A stretch of 28,308 bases of DNA from Candidatus Shapirobacteria bacterium (GCA_018500045.2 JAHBAQ020000075.1:1-28308), one strand, 5' to 3'; shown: positions 1-8,408, counted from the stretch's first letter. Notes: generated by a model not told the origin, from the sequence alone. Program-made: numbers and translations.

Positions 1-73
1 GCGAAAAAGCTGTGTGCCTGGGTATCCTTTAATATTCAAAATTCTTTTTCTCTTGTTTTTAATTAATAATTCC

Positions 74-132
74 TAATTAGTAATTAATTTACGTCCTATA
101 ATCTTGACAAAATGGTCTTTTTTTGCTACAAT
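74..132 (+). promoter_or_regulatory. Consensus sigma-70-type promoter of cassette A
   Basis: TTGACA (104-109) and TACAAT (127-132) are separated by exactly 17 bases, and TGC before the -10 box makes it an extended -10. An AT-rich tract upstream (74-103) could act as an UP element. The 74-109 block is nearly the same as 23649-23685 in front of cassette B: 31 of 37 aligned columns agree. The predicted transcription start is near 139. Confidence 0.8.
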
Positions 133-138
133 TCCCCC

Positions 139-391
139 GAATACTCAAAAAGTATTCAAAACTTTAACCAAGTAAAACTTGAACCAAAAGATTGCCTTTT
201 GACCAAAAGTTTTACCGCACGTTAAAAATCCGTAGAAGTTACATTCAGATTTTTACTTCAGGTAAGTCTGTTACTTGGGAATAAAACAATTTATTTCCAG
301 TTATCAGACTTACCTTAAAAAAGGTAAAGATCTGTTGATATATATACTCCCAGTGTTACAGGGCAATTGCTCTGTTCACATAGAAAGGAGG
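139..391 (+). promoter_or_regulatory. Long folded 5' leader of cassette A
   Basis: This gene-free stretch holds a series of hairpins in the predicted transcript. A perfect 7-bp hairpin sits right at the predicted 5' end (139-145 with 151-157). A 9-bp stem (172-180 with 207-215) encloses CAAAAG/CTTTTG. A 10-bp stem (261-270 with 305-314) encloses a second 10-bp stem (276-285 with 290-299, one G-U pair, loop ACAA). An alternative 7-bp stem (310-316 with 321-327) competes for the 3' arm of the 10-bp stem. A last hairpin (358-364 with 369-375, loop AATT) ends eight bases before the SD AAAGGAGG (384-391). This is a good candidate for a cis-regulatory or mRNA-stabilising RNA. I recognise no known riboswitch family. 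Confidence 0.55.
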
Positions 392-399
392 CGGTACGT

Positions 400-1059
400 T
401 TGGCAAAACGACGTTGCAATGTCTGTGGGCAGTTTCTGTCCAAAGACAACCACACCGAACTTTGCGGACGCTGTCAAGCGTACCGCAGGAATAAGAAGGA
501 GGATTTTTTTATGAAACTCTGGATGAAGATCGTCTCTGGTGTCGTCGCCGCTGCCCTCATCGTTGGGCTGGTTCTTTTCGCTGTTGACTACGTCAACACG
601 CGCAATCAGGTCATCGCCCCCGCGCCGGCCGCTCAAGTGAGCACCGCCGCTGTCACCGAGAATGCCACCACGACCAACGTTTCCGACGACGAGTATATCG
701 TTGTCCGCCGCGGAGCAACCGACCAGGAGACTATCAATATCGATAACTCTTGGCCGACGTACGATCCCGACGAAACCGACACCATCGACTGGTCAAACAA
801 TTCCTTCCACATGGGTGGAGGAACATGGACGATCAAAGAAGACGGTATCATCAGTGGTGACATCAAGGTCAACGAAGGGGTCATCTACGACAACAACGAA
901 AAAACCTTTCTCGTCGTTCACGTCGAAAAAGGCGACAAAGTCGTCGTCAATTCCAAATGGAAGGCCTGGTACACCAGCCACTACAGCGAGGAGCTCGTCG
1001 TGGCCGCTAGACAAGCCGCCCATCCCACCTGGCATCGTCAGGATTCTAAGCTGAACTAA
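400..1059 (+). CDS. Cassette A: zinc-ribbon protein fused to a membrane-anchored domain, with a second start at 511
   Basis: Function is unknown. I start it at TTG 400, eight bases after AAAGGAGG, giving 219 residues. Residues 1-37 are basic and carry CNVC and CGRC, a likely four-Cys zinc ribbon. A second in-frame start, ATG 511, follows its own SD (AGAAGGAGG, 494-502). The 182-residue product from there begins with a single hydrophobic segment (about residues 8-26 of that product) and a low-complexity Ala/Pro/Thr linker. The rest is Asp- and Trp-rich, probably outside the cell, and has no motif I recognise. A run of seven T (504-510) lies at the junction: one T fewer would end the zinc-ribbon ORF in a TGA overlapping the ATG. 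The DNA is much GC-richer than its neighbours (35 of 60 bases G or C at 541-600, against 12 of 60 at 1741-1800), which suggests different ancestry or unusual constraint. Confidence 0.6.
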   Translation: MAKRRCNVCGQFLSKDNHTELCGRCQAYRRNKKEDFFMKLWMKIVSGVVAAALIVGLVLFAVDYVNTRNQVIAPAPAAQVSTAAVTENATTTNVSDDEYIVVRRGATDQETINIDNSWPTYDPDETDTIDWSNNSFHMGGGTWTIKEDGIISGDIKVNEGVIYDNNEKTFLVVHVEKGDKVVVNSKWKAWYTSHYSEELVVAARQAAHPTWHRQDSKLN

Positions 1060-1093
1060 AAATTCAGCACGTCACTAAGTAACTCTACGGATT

Positions 1094-1154
1094 GGGCCGA
1101 GGCTCGAAAATGTTTACAGCGCAAGCTGTCAAACCTCTTTTCCTGCCCCGGCCC
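1094..1154 (+). terminator. Two-tier GC-rich 3' hairpin of cassette A
   Basis: The outer stem is GGGCCG plus GGC on the 5' side (1094-1103) paired with GCC plus CGGCCC (1145-1154), with one A/C mismatch. An inner hairpin ACAGC-GCAA-GCTGT (1116-1129) has a GNRA tetraloop. There is only a weak T tract after it, so it may stabilise or process the 3' end rather than act as a classic intrinsic terminator. Confidence 0.5.
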
Positions 1155-1197
1155 TTTCCATATTCGCTTCTTTAGTTAAAATCTCAAGTTAAAAACG

Positions 1198-1247
1198 CAG
1201 AGATTTTGTCTAAAGACACGACCCCGCAACTGCGGGGCAAATCTCTG
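1198..1247 (+). other. Possible three-way-junction RNA element
   Basis: A perfect 9-bp closing stem (CAGAGATTT, 1198-1206, with 1239-1247) encloses two hairpins: TGTC-TAAA-GACA (1207-1218) and CCCCGC-AACT-GCGGGG (1222-1237). The extended -10 of the next gene overlaps its 3' edge. If that promoter is right, the element belongs to the end of the cassette A transcript or to the DNA itself, not to the next gene's mRNA. It matches no riboswitch class that I recognise. Confidence 0.4.
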
Positions 1248-1254
1248 TTATCAT
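1246..1254 (+). promoter_or_regulatory. Extended -10 of a leaderless transcript
   Basis: TGT followed by TATCAT (1249-1254) lies seven bases before the GTG at 1262, so transcription would start at or next to the start codon. No SD is present. Confidence 0.5.
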
Positions 1255-1261
1255 TTATTCA

Positions 1262-4234
1262 GTGTCTTACATCAAAAAACATCTCTTTCCATTACTGATT
1301 TTCTTCATTACTCTCTTCATTTGTTTTCGTAATTACACCCCCAACACTTTTCTTACCGGTTGGGATACTCTTCATCCTGAATTTAATTTTTCTCTCAATT
1401 TTCAACGTCTTTTAAGTTTTTGGCACTCCGAACAAGGCTTAGGTGCTATCCCCGCTCACGCTCAAATTTCCGACATTCCTCGAGTTTTTATTCTTTATCT
1501 TTTCCATTTTATTTTGCCTCTTAATTTTCTTCGATACAGTTATATTTTTCTTTGTCTAATTTTAGGTCCACTAGGAGTTTATTACCTTCTCAAACATCTC
1601 TTTCACCAAAATTCCCATTCTCAAACCATTGCTTTTTTAACTTCGCTTTTTTATCTTTTTAATCTTTCTACCGTCCAGCAATTTTACGTTCCATTTGAAA
1701 TGTTCCCCACTCAATGGGCTTATTTACCTTGGATTATTTTATTTTCTCTAAAATATCTTCAAGTCAACTCTCGTAAAAATCTTATTATTTTTTCTTTTTT
1801 AACTTTTTTTGCCACCCCCCAAGCTTATGCCTCCCAACTTTGGTACGCCTTCTTTTTTATTTACACCGCCTTTCTTTTACTTTACTCGTTCTTCCATCGA
1901 CCATCCTTCAAAAAATCTCTATCTCTCATTATTTTTACTTTACTCATCAATGCTTTCTGGCTTATCCCTAACGTTTTTTATATTTTAAACTCTCGTTCTG
2001 CTCCCACCGAAAATCGTGATAATCGTCTTTACTCCCAAGAATATCTTCTTCGTAATCGTCAAAACGGTAATATCAAAGATATTTCTCTCATTAAAGGTTT
2101 TTATTTAGACTGGTCAGCTTTTAACCCTCAAACAAATTCTTTTACTGATCTTATGCCTCAATGGCAAAATCATCTCAAAAACCCCATTGTCTTATTCATC
2201 GGTTATGTGTTGTTTATATCAAGTTTCTCTGGATTAATTATTTGTTTTATCAAAAAAGATAAAAATTTTATTATTTTCTCGCCATTTTTTATTATTCCTT
2301 TTGTTTTACTGGCTAATCAAATACCACCATTTTCTTTTCTTTTTGATTTCCTTATAAAAAATTCCACTCTCAAAGAAGCTTTTCGTTTTATTTTTACCAA
2401 ACTCTCAATTCTCCTCCTTTTCGGCTACACTCTTTATTTTTCTTATTTTCTTCACTTCATTTTTCACTTTCTCCAAAAAAAATCCAAAATAATAATTGTA
2501 ACCGTTATTCCCCTTAGTCTTTTCCTTTATTGCTCGCCTATGTTTTTTGGCTATCTCATTTCCCCTATCACCAAAGTCAATATTCCCAACGACTATTTTC
2601 AACTTTGGCAATTTATGTCTCAACAGACTAATGAACGTGTTCTTAGTCTACCCTTAAATCAATCATCCGGCTGGCAATATTACAATTGGGGTTATCAAGG
2701 TTCTGGTTTTCTTTGGTTCAATCTCCAACAAAATCTTCTTGATCGCGATTCCGATCGCTGGAGTATTCAAAATGAGCAATCATATCGGGAGTTTTTCTAT
2801 AGTCTGTACAGTCAAAATTTCGATCAGTTTAATAAACTACTTCAAAAATATCAAATTAAATATATCATTTGGGACAAAAATATTGTTAGTTCTCTCGATC
2901 AAAATAACGACCAAGTGGTTTTCAAAAACGAAACCCAAAAACTTCTCAATCAATTGACGGTTAACCAACAAATTAACCCCATTAATCAAATCAATAATCT
3001 TTTAATTTATAAAGTAAATTTAGATTCTGGCTTTGACCAAATTCTACCGATAAACCAAAATATATCACCAACATATTCTCTTGGTTACTACGACCCAGTC
3101 AAACCTAACTATATTTCTACTATTAACACCAATCAATATTACCCCATCCGTGACATTTTGAATAACAAACAACAGATTGACCCTACTAAAGTAAAAATTA
3201 CTCAATTAACCAGTAATCAATACCAAATTGACATTCCCACCAATAATTTTTCAGTTAAAATGACTTCTATTTTCTCTCAGGAAAATCTTATTCCTGCGTC
3301 GGTCTATATCGAACCAACCAAAGATAATAATTATCAAATTATTTTTGACCTACCTTTTCCAAAAGAAATTACAGCTAAATTAAACACCCAATTTAATATT
3401 CAAAAACACCTATCTTCCGTTTCTATCAACGATAAAACTTTCTCTTTGCCTACCATCAATCAAAAATTTTATCTTGGCCAAGTCAATATTTTTGTCAAAA
3501 CCCCAAATTACATTAATAATCAGGCGATTGATTTCAATTTCAACCAAAAAAACACCAGTTATCTTTCAAAAATTAGTTTTAATTCCACCGGATTACACTT
3601 TCAACCTCAAAAAAAATTTAATAATCTCAATAAAGCCGACAGTTATTCTCTCGATCTTAACTCACTACCTCAATCTTTTGGTTACATTGTTGGTATTCAA
3701 AGTCAATTTTTCTCTGGTCTACCTCTTCGAATCTGTTTAAAAAATGAACATTCTCTTGTTTGTTCTTTTGAAGACCAGCTCGACGAGAACCAAAACCTTA
3801 AATGGAATTACTTTCTAATTCCCTCAACTAGTAGCAATACTGATCAAGGTTACAACTTAACTATTAGTTCAATTTCTTACAATAATCCTTCAAAATCACT
3901 TTTAAATCAAATAACCATTATTCCTGTCCCTTTTAACCTTTTAAATAATTCCTTTGCTACCACCGCCAACCAATCAACACCATCAAATTTTTATATTCTC
4001 AATCAAACTTTTAATAAAAATTGGCGCGCCTTTTATTTCCAAAACGGTATTCCTGTTTTTCTTAACCACCATGTTCTGGCCAATAACTGGGCCAATGCTT
4101 GGGAACTTCCTGACAACTACGATCCACAATCTACAATCTACACCCTATTTTGGCCCCAAATCTTCCAATATCTCGGCCTAACCATAAGCAGTATTAGCCT
4201 AATTCTAGTTTTTAGAAAACACATAGTAAAATAA
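1262..4234 (+). CDS. Large GT-C-like polytopic membrane protein (YfhO-like organisation)
   Basis: This 990-residue protein probably transfers a sugar from a lipid-linked donor to an extracellular glycan or protein. About ten or more hydrophobic segments fill the first 430 or so residues. The first extracytoplasmic loop carries a conserved-looking acidic motif (GWDTLHPEFNF, about residues 33-43), where GT-C enzymes place catalytic acids. Residues from about 440 to 960 form a large soluble part rich in Asn, Gln and Tyr, and one more transmembrane segment lies at the extreme C terminus (about 965-983). The start is GTG; no better upstream start exists and a leaderless -10 sits at the right distance. 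The gene following it starts four bases after its stop. The glycosyltransferase role is inferred from architecture; donor and acceptor cannot be read from the sequence. Confidence 0.7.
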   Translation: MSYIKKHLFPLLIFFITLFICFRNYTPNTFLTGWDTLHPEFNFSLNFQRLLSFWHSEQGLGAIPAHAQISDIPRVFILYLFHFILPLNFLRYSYIFLCLILGPLGVYYLLKHLFHQNSHSQTIAFLTSLFYLFNLSTVQQFYVPFEMFPTQWAYLPWIILFSLKYLQVNSRKNLIIFSFLTFFATPQAYASQLWYAFFFIYTAFLLLYSFFHRPSFKKSLSLIIFTLLINAFWLIPNVFYILNSRSAPTENRDNRLYSQEYLLRNRQNGNIKDISLIKGFYLDWSAFNPQTNSFTDLMPQWQNHLKNPIVLFIGYVLFISSFSGLIICFIKKDKNFIIFSPFFIIPFVLLANQIPPFSFLFDFLIKNSTLKEAFRFIFTKLSILLLFGYTLYFSYFLHFIFHFLQKKSKIIIVTVIPLSLFLYCSPMFFGYLISPITKVNIPNDYFQLWQFMSQQTNERVLSLPLNQSSGWQYYNWGYQGSGFLWFNLQQNLLDRDSDRWSIQNEQSYREFFYSLYSQNFDQFNKLLQKYQIKYIIWDKNIVSSLDQNNDQVVFKNETQKLLNQLTVNQQINPINQINNLLIYKVNLDSGFDQILPINQNISPTYSLGYYDPVKPNYISTINTNQYYPIRDILNNKQQIDPTKVKITQLTSNQYQIDIPTNNFSVKMTSIFSQENLIPASVYIEPTKDNNYQIIFDLPFPKEITAKLNTQFNIQKHLSSVSINDKTFSLPTINQKFYLGQVNIFVKTPNYINNQAIDFNFNQKNTSYLSKISFNSTGLHFQPQKKFNNLNKADSYSLDLNSLPQSFGYIVGIQSQFFSGLPLRICLKNEHSLVCSFEDQLDENQNLKWNYFLIPSTSSNTDQGYNLTISSISYNNPSKSLLNQITIIPVPFNLLNNSFATTANQSTPSNFYILNQTFNKNWRAFYFQNGIPVFLNHHVLANNWANAWELPDNYDPQSTIYTLFWPQIFQYLGLTISSISLILVFRKHIVK

Positions 4235-4238
4235 ACAC

Positions 4239-4793
4239 GTGTCAACAGAAAGATACTTTTTAGAAACTCATATTCCAGGTGGTGATCTACCTATTTTACG
4301 AGTCCATACCTCACCCGACCCACAACAAGAAAAACATCTCCATATAACTTTTATTAGACCATTCGTCACTCATCAACCAGAATCTGTCAAACAAAAAATT
4401 GTTGATTTTTGTTGTCAACAATCTCCAATTTCTTTTTTCTTAGAAGGCAAAAATAATTTTGATCAAAACACTTTTTATATACCGGTTACTAGTAATCGGT
4501 TACAAAAATTTAACGACGATTTAGAAGAGATTCTCACTCACGATGTCACATTTGACGACAAATTAAGTGACCAAAAAACTCTTCATTTAACCATAGACCG
4601 AAATATCCCCCCTTTACCCAAGACAGAAATGATTATGACCCGACTTACCTGCATCCGTAACAGCTATGACGGTAATGGTAAAAGAATTTGGTTTTCCTAT
4701 GACTTCGTCACCCACGAAACTCTCAATAGACTAGAATCCCTCGACCCAATCTACTGGCAAAGAAGTCAAAATCTTTACCGTTCCCAGCATTAA
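4239..4793 (+). CDS. 2H phosphoesterase family protein (LigT / 2'-5' RNA ligase-like)
   Basis: The 184-residue protein carries the two HxT motifs that define the 2H superfamily: H35-I-T37 in the first half and H116-L-T118 in the second. Family members hydrolyse 2',3'-cyclic phosphates or 2'-5' linkages in RNA or nucleotides; the substrate here is unknown. Length is typical. The GTG start lies four bases after the stop of the membrane protein gene. TAAAAT at 4227-4232, six bases before the GTG, could act as a -10 for a separate leaderless transcript, but this is a common string in such AT-rich DNA. The gene converges on glyA with only five bases between the stops. Confidence 0.75.
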   Translation: MSTERYFLETHIPGGDLPILRVHTSPDPQQEKHLHITFIRPFVTHQPESVKQKIVDFCCQQSPISFFLEGKNNFDQNTFYIPVTSNRLQKFNDDLEEILTHDVTFDDKLSDQKTLHLTIDRNIPPLPKTEMIMTRLTCIRNSYDGNGKRIWFSYDFVTHETLNRLESLDPIYWQRSQNLYRSQH

Positions 4794-4798
4794 TCCAA

Positions 4799-5953
4799 TC
4801 ATCCCTTTACAATTTTCGCTATTCTGTTTCCTAATTCCTCAAACTCTTTTTCTGTCCAACCTTTAGTCGTCATTGCCGGAGTTCCTATGCGAATTCCCGA
4901 TGGCTTTAATGGACTACCTTGCTCGTGTGGAATAGTATTGGCATTACAGACAATTCCATTCTCCTCCAGTTTTACAGCCATCTCTTTGCCTCTTTCTTTA
5001 CCCACATCGACTACCATCAAATGATTTTCCGTCCCAAATACTCTCAAACCATTTTTCTTTAACGTTTCTGCCAACACAGCAGCGTTTTTAAGTACTTGTT
5101 TTGAATAATCCCTAAATTCCTGAGTATCTGCCTCAGCAAAAGCTACTGCCAAAGCCGCAATATTATTCTCGTGAGGTCCACCCTGCATTCCTGGAAAAAC
5201 CGCTTTATCAATTTTTTCTGCCAGCTTAGGATCTTTTTCTAAACCTTTTTTGGTTACTCCAATAAACGCCCCTCGTGGTCCTCGTAAACTTTTATGAGTC
5301 GTACTCATAATTAAATGAACATAATCAACTGGACTTGGATGTACTCCACCCACGATCAACCCAATAATATGCGAAACATCGGCCACTAACCACGCCCCTA
5401 CTTTATCAGCAATTTCTCCAAATCTTTTAAAATCCAAAATATAAGGATAAGCCGTTGTTCCCGCCATAATCATTTTTGGCTTTTCCTGCATTACCAATTC
5501 TTCTAATTTGTCATAATCAATTCGGCCATCCTCTTCTACGTTGTACTGCACACTTTCAAAAAATTTCCCCGAAAAAGTAATCTTTGGATGACCATGAGTC
5601 AAATGTCCTCCGGCTGACAATTTAAGTCCACAAATTTTATCGCCTCTTTCAAGAAGTGCCATTTGAATCGCACTATTAGCCGGACTTCCCGAATATGGTT
5701 GCACATTTAAATGTTCCACTCCTAAAACTTTTTTACCCCTCTCTATAGCTAAATTTTCAATTTCATCAATAAATTTATTTCCCTGATAATAACGTCGCCC
5801 CGGATATCCTTCGGCATACTTATTAGTTAAACAACTTCCCAAAGCCATTTTAACTTCCTCTGAGGCAAAATTTTCCGACGGAATTAAAGACACAACTAAA
5901 TTCTGTCTTTCTTCTTCTTTTTGAATTAAATCTCTAACTTGTTTATCGATCAT
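4799..5953 (-). CDS. glyA: Serine hydroxymethyltransferase
   Basis: This PLP enzyme converts serine and tetrahydrofolate to glycine and 5,10-methylene-tetrahydrofolate. It has 384 residues, shorter than the usual 410-420 but with the core intact. The PLP lysine is K221 in STTHKSLRG. D192 and H195 in ADVSH match the cofactor-binding Asp and His, and the N-terminal region has SENFAS and TNKYAEGYPG. AAAGGAG lies four bases before the ATG, a good SD. It is the last gene of the thyX-tmk-prs-glyA run. Its methylene-THF is the substrate of ThyX, so the neighbourhood makes metabolic sense. Confidence 0.95.
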   Translation of the reverse strand: MIDKQVRDLIQKEEERQNLVVSLIPSENFASEEVKMALGSCLTNKYAEGYPGRRYYQGNKFIDEIENLAIERGKKVLGVEHLNVQPYSGSPANSAIQMALLERGDKICGLKLSAGGHLTHGHPKITFSGKFFESVQYNVEEDGRIDYDKLEELVMQEKPKMIMAGTTAYPYILDFKRFGEIADKVGAWLVADVSHIIGLIVGGVHPSPVDYVHLIMSTTHKSLRGPRGAFIGVTKKGLEKDPKLAEKIDKAVFPGMQGGPHENNIAALAVAFAEADTQEFRDYSKQVLKNAAVLAETLKKNGLRVFGTENHLMVVDVGKERGKEMAVKLEENGIVCNANTIPHEQGSPLKPSGIRIGTPAMTTKGWTEKEFEELGNRIAKIVKG

Positions 5954-6019
5954 AAAACTCCTTTATAAAAAAACTAACTCAAAACCGGCAGAAAAAATTA
6001 TCTATATCATAAAATTATT

Positions 6020-6979
6020 CTACAATATTTTTCTTTCATCTTCCCATTTAAAAAGTTCTCCTAATGATCTCTCTGTATGAATCCGTCGAATAATTTTAGC
6101 CAACAATGGTGCTAGTGACACTACCCTCATTCTGTCAAACCTTTTTTCTTTTGGAATTGGCACTGTATCCAAAAATACAAATTCATCAGCCGAACTTTCT
6201 TTCAATTTTTTGACTGCTTCACCGTTTAAAAATGCATGAGTTGCCCCAGCAATAATTCTTTTAGCCCCAAATTCTTTCACTGCTTCAATTGCCCCACACA
6301 AAGATCCTCCACCATCTACAATATCGTCTACTACTACCGCTGTCTTACCTTTAACATCACCCACCACATGAGCCACCTCACACATTCCATGACCAGTTCT
6401 CACCTTATCCACAATCGCAATCGGGGCTCCAAATAGATCAGCCATTTTGTGAGTTCTTTTGGCTGCTCCCACATCCGGCGCTACTATTACTAAATCTTTA
6501 TACTTTTTTCTTTGAATATATTTAGCAATCATTGGATAACCCATCAAATGATCTACTGGAATATCATAAAACCCCTGAATCTGTGACGCATGTAAATCTA
6601 CTGTAATCAATCTATCCGCCCCAGCAGTCGTAATTAAGTTAGCCACCAATTTAGCCGAAATTGGTTCATGAGATTGAGCTTTCCTATCCTGTCTGGAATA
6701 ACACAAATTCGGACACAAAACATTAATTCTTCCTGCCGATGACCGTCTCAAAGCATCCATTATAATCAGCAATTCCATTAAACTATCATTAATATTGTCA
6801 CCAAATGTCTGAATTACAAATATATCCTCTCCCCGAACCTTTTCTCCGATTCTGACATACACTTCACTATTTAAAAACTTCTTTATTACCATTGGTGTTA
6901 ATGGTAAATTTAAATTCTTCGCAATTTTTGCCGCTAATTCCGGATGCGAAGTTCCGGCAATTAATTTAATTCCCTTCAT
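6020..6979 (-). CDS. prs: Ribose-phosphate pyrophosphokinase
   Basis: It makes PRPP from ribose 5-phosphate and ATP. The PRPP-binding motif VVVDDIVDGGGSL and the ATP-binding loop YSRQDRK are both present, as are VDLHA and the flexible-loop KVRTGHG. I use the ATG at 6979 (319 residues, close to the family norm of about 315) instead of the upstream start at 7009. AAAGGAG precedes this ATG, and the ATG overlaps the tmk stop as ATGA, so the two are probably translationally coupled. Confidence 0.95.
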   Translation of the reverse strand: MKGIKLIAGTSHPELAAKIAKNLNLPLTPMVIKKFLNSEVYVRIGEKVRGEDIFVIQTFGDNINDSLMELLIIMDALRRSSAGRINVLCPNLCYSRQDRKAQSHEPISAKLVANLITTAGADRLITVDLHASQIQGFYDIPVDHLMGYPMIAKYIQRKKYKDLVIVAPDVGAAKRTHKMADLFGAPIAIVDKVRTGHGMCEVAHVVGDVKGKTAVVVDDIVDGGGSLCGAIEAVKEFGAKRIIAGATHAFLNGEAVKKLKESSADEFVFLDTVPIPKEKRFDRMRVVSLAPLLAKIIRRIHTERSLGELFKWEDERKIL

Positions 6980-7665
6980 ACAATTTTTCTCCTTTTTAAT
7001 TCTTGCCAAATAATTTGATGAATTTCCTCTATCGGTAACAACTTACCGTCACGACAACAATCAATAATCACCCATCTTTCAGGTTCTTTATCTGCCATTT
7101 TTTTATATTCTTTAGCTGTCTCCATTTGATGATGAAAATTTGCTTCCGCCTGATCCATTACTTCTTGACCAGTATAATTTCTTTTGGCCTTTTTCAAAAT
7201 ATTTTCCCGACAAATTTCCGGCTCCACCGACATTACCAATACCAAATCCGGCTTAATAATTCCCATTTGGTTATAACCTGCTTCCCACAACCAATTAGCA
7301 TATTCTTCTCTTTCATTTTCTGGTTTTTTGGCAATTTGGTGTACGTTTGAAGTAAAATACCGATTCGATACTACAATCTTACCTATCTCCAAGGCCGGTC
7401 CAATTATTTTTTTACTTCCATCAGCTTCATCCAACATATATGGCAATGCTGCCAAATACGGACTAATGGTAAACAACTCACCAAACTCTCCCGTTAACAA
7501 TCGACCAGCTTGTTTTCCCCAAAAACTGGTCTCATAATGAGGATAATCATCAGTCACCAAATCAATCCCTTCTTTTTTTAATCTCTCCACCAACAATTCC
7601 GTCTGGGTTCCTTTTCCTGAACCATCAATTCCTTCAATTACTATAAATTTCCCTCTAGTTTTCAT
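6976..7665 (-). CDS. tmk: Thymidylate kinase
   Basis: It phosphorylates dTMP to dTDP. The 229-residue protein has the P-loop GIDGSGKGT at residues 12-20, an SNRY motif in the nucleotide-binding region, and a lid-like basic stretch (KKAKRNYTGQE). Length fits family members. Its start lies inside the 3' end of thyX and its stop overlaps the prs start, so it is part of a tightly packed operon. Confidence 0.92.
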   Translation of the reverse strand: MKTRGKFIVIEGIDGSGKGTQTELLVERLKKEGIDLVTDDYPHYETSFWGKQAGRLLTGEFGELFTISPYLAALPYMLDEADGSKKIIGPALEIGKIVVSNRYFTSNVHQIAKKPENEREEYANWLWEAGYNQMGIIKPDLVLVMSVEPEICRENILKKAKRNYTGQEVMDQAEANFHHQMETAKEYKKMADKEPERWVIIDCCRDGKLLPIEEIHQIIWQELKRRKIV

Positions 7666-8374
7666 CTTTTAATTTTGCCCCTTTAATATTTTTCCAAATT
7701 CCACAAGACATTTTTCCCTGATCACAAATTTTTTCTGACACGCACGGCGGCCCAGCATTTTCAAAAATAATTGGTGCTACTCCCTTAACCAAGTCCAACA
7801 TTTGTTTCGCCACTTCTCTTATTTCCCATTGGGCTCGTGTACACGATCTCACACTGAAGAAATGCAACAACTCTCTAGCATTCATTGTCATCACAATCTT
7901 TACCTGTACTGATTGTGGCTGACAGAATCTGGCGTCTTCAGCTGGAATTCCGGCATCAATCAACTCATTGTAAAGCTCCTGAGAATTTTCCAAATGCTTT
8001 AAATATTTTTCCAAAAGTTTTTTGTCTGCCAAATTTCTGATTTTTGGTGGTACTCTATAAGCCGCATCACCCCGTTTCACATACCTTCCTGATTGAATCG
8101 AAAACGAGGCAATTCTGTGACGAATCAAGTGAATTTCTGTTACTCGACTCACTCCATCAATGGCAAAAGTAAAACTGGCGTGTTCTAAGGTTGAAGTATG
8201 ACCTGAATTAATTACCTGCTTTATCAGTCTCCTTTTAACTTCATCTGTTGTTTTTTCTTTTAATTCTTTGGCTCCCACCGAAGCATAACACTGTCTAATT
8301 GCTGCCACCACATTTTGTTCTGGGTCTGAAGTATATCCCAATAGTTCAACTTTAAGTTTATCTTCCTTGATCAT
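7655..8374 (-). CDS. thyX: Flavin-dependent thymidylate synthase
   Basis: It methylates dUMP to dTMP using methylene-THF, NAD(P)H and FAD. The ThyX signature RHR-x7-S is present (R85 to S95, followed by G-R97), and the region around ARELLHFFSVRSCTRAQWEIR matches the C-terminal dUMP-binding part when read in segments. The 239-residue length is normal. The tail has four cysteines (including GPPC and MSCG) that could bind metal, as in some ThyX proteins. It is the first gene of the thyX-tmk-prs-glyA operon, and its presence suggests no ThyA is needed. Confidence 0.95.
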   Translation of the reverse strand: MIKEDKLKVELLGYTSDPEQNVVAAIRQCYASVGAKELKEKTTDEVKRRLIKQVINSGHTSTLEHASFTFAIDGVSRVTEIHLIRHRIASFSIQSGRYVKRGDAAYRVPPKIRNLADKKLLEKYLKHLENSQELYNELIDAGIPAEDARFCQPQSVQVKIVMTMNARELLHFFSVRSCTRAQWEIREVAKQMLDLVKGVAPIIFENAGPPCVSEKICDQGKMSCGIWKNIKGAKLKDEN

Positions 8375-8408
8375 CTATCAAAAAACCGTTAATTTTTAAC
8401 TCTGAACA

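Noticed and set aside
275..514. 79-residue ORF on the plus strand in the cassette A leader
   Set aside because: It covers leader hairpins and the SD of cassette A in another frame and has no SD of its own.
376..1054. Several long ORFs overlapping cassette A in other frames and on the minus strand
   Set aside because: They arise from the high GC content; only the 400-1059 frame has SDs and a sensible membrane and zinc-ribbon design.
1222..1237. CCCCGC-AACT-GCGGGG read as part of a cobalamin riboswitch because of CCCGCAACTG
   Set aside because: The other core segments are absent, and it is fully explained as a hairpin.
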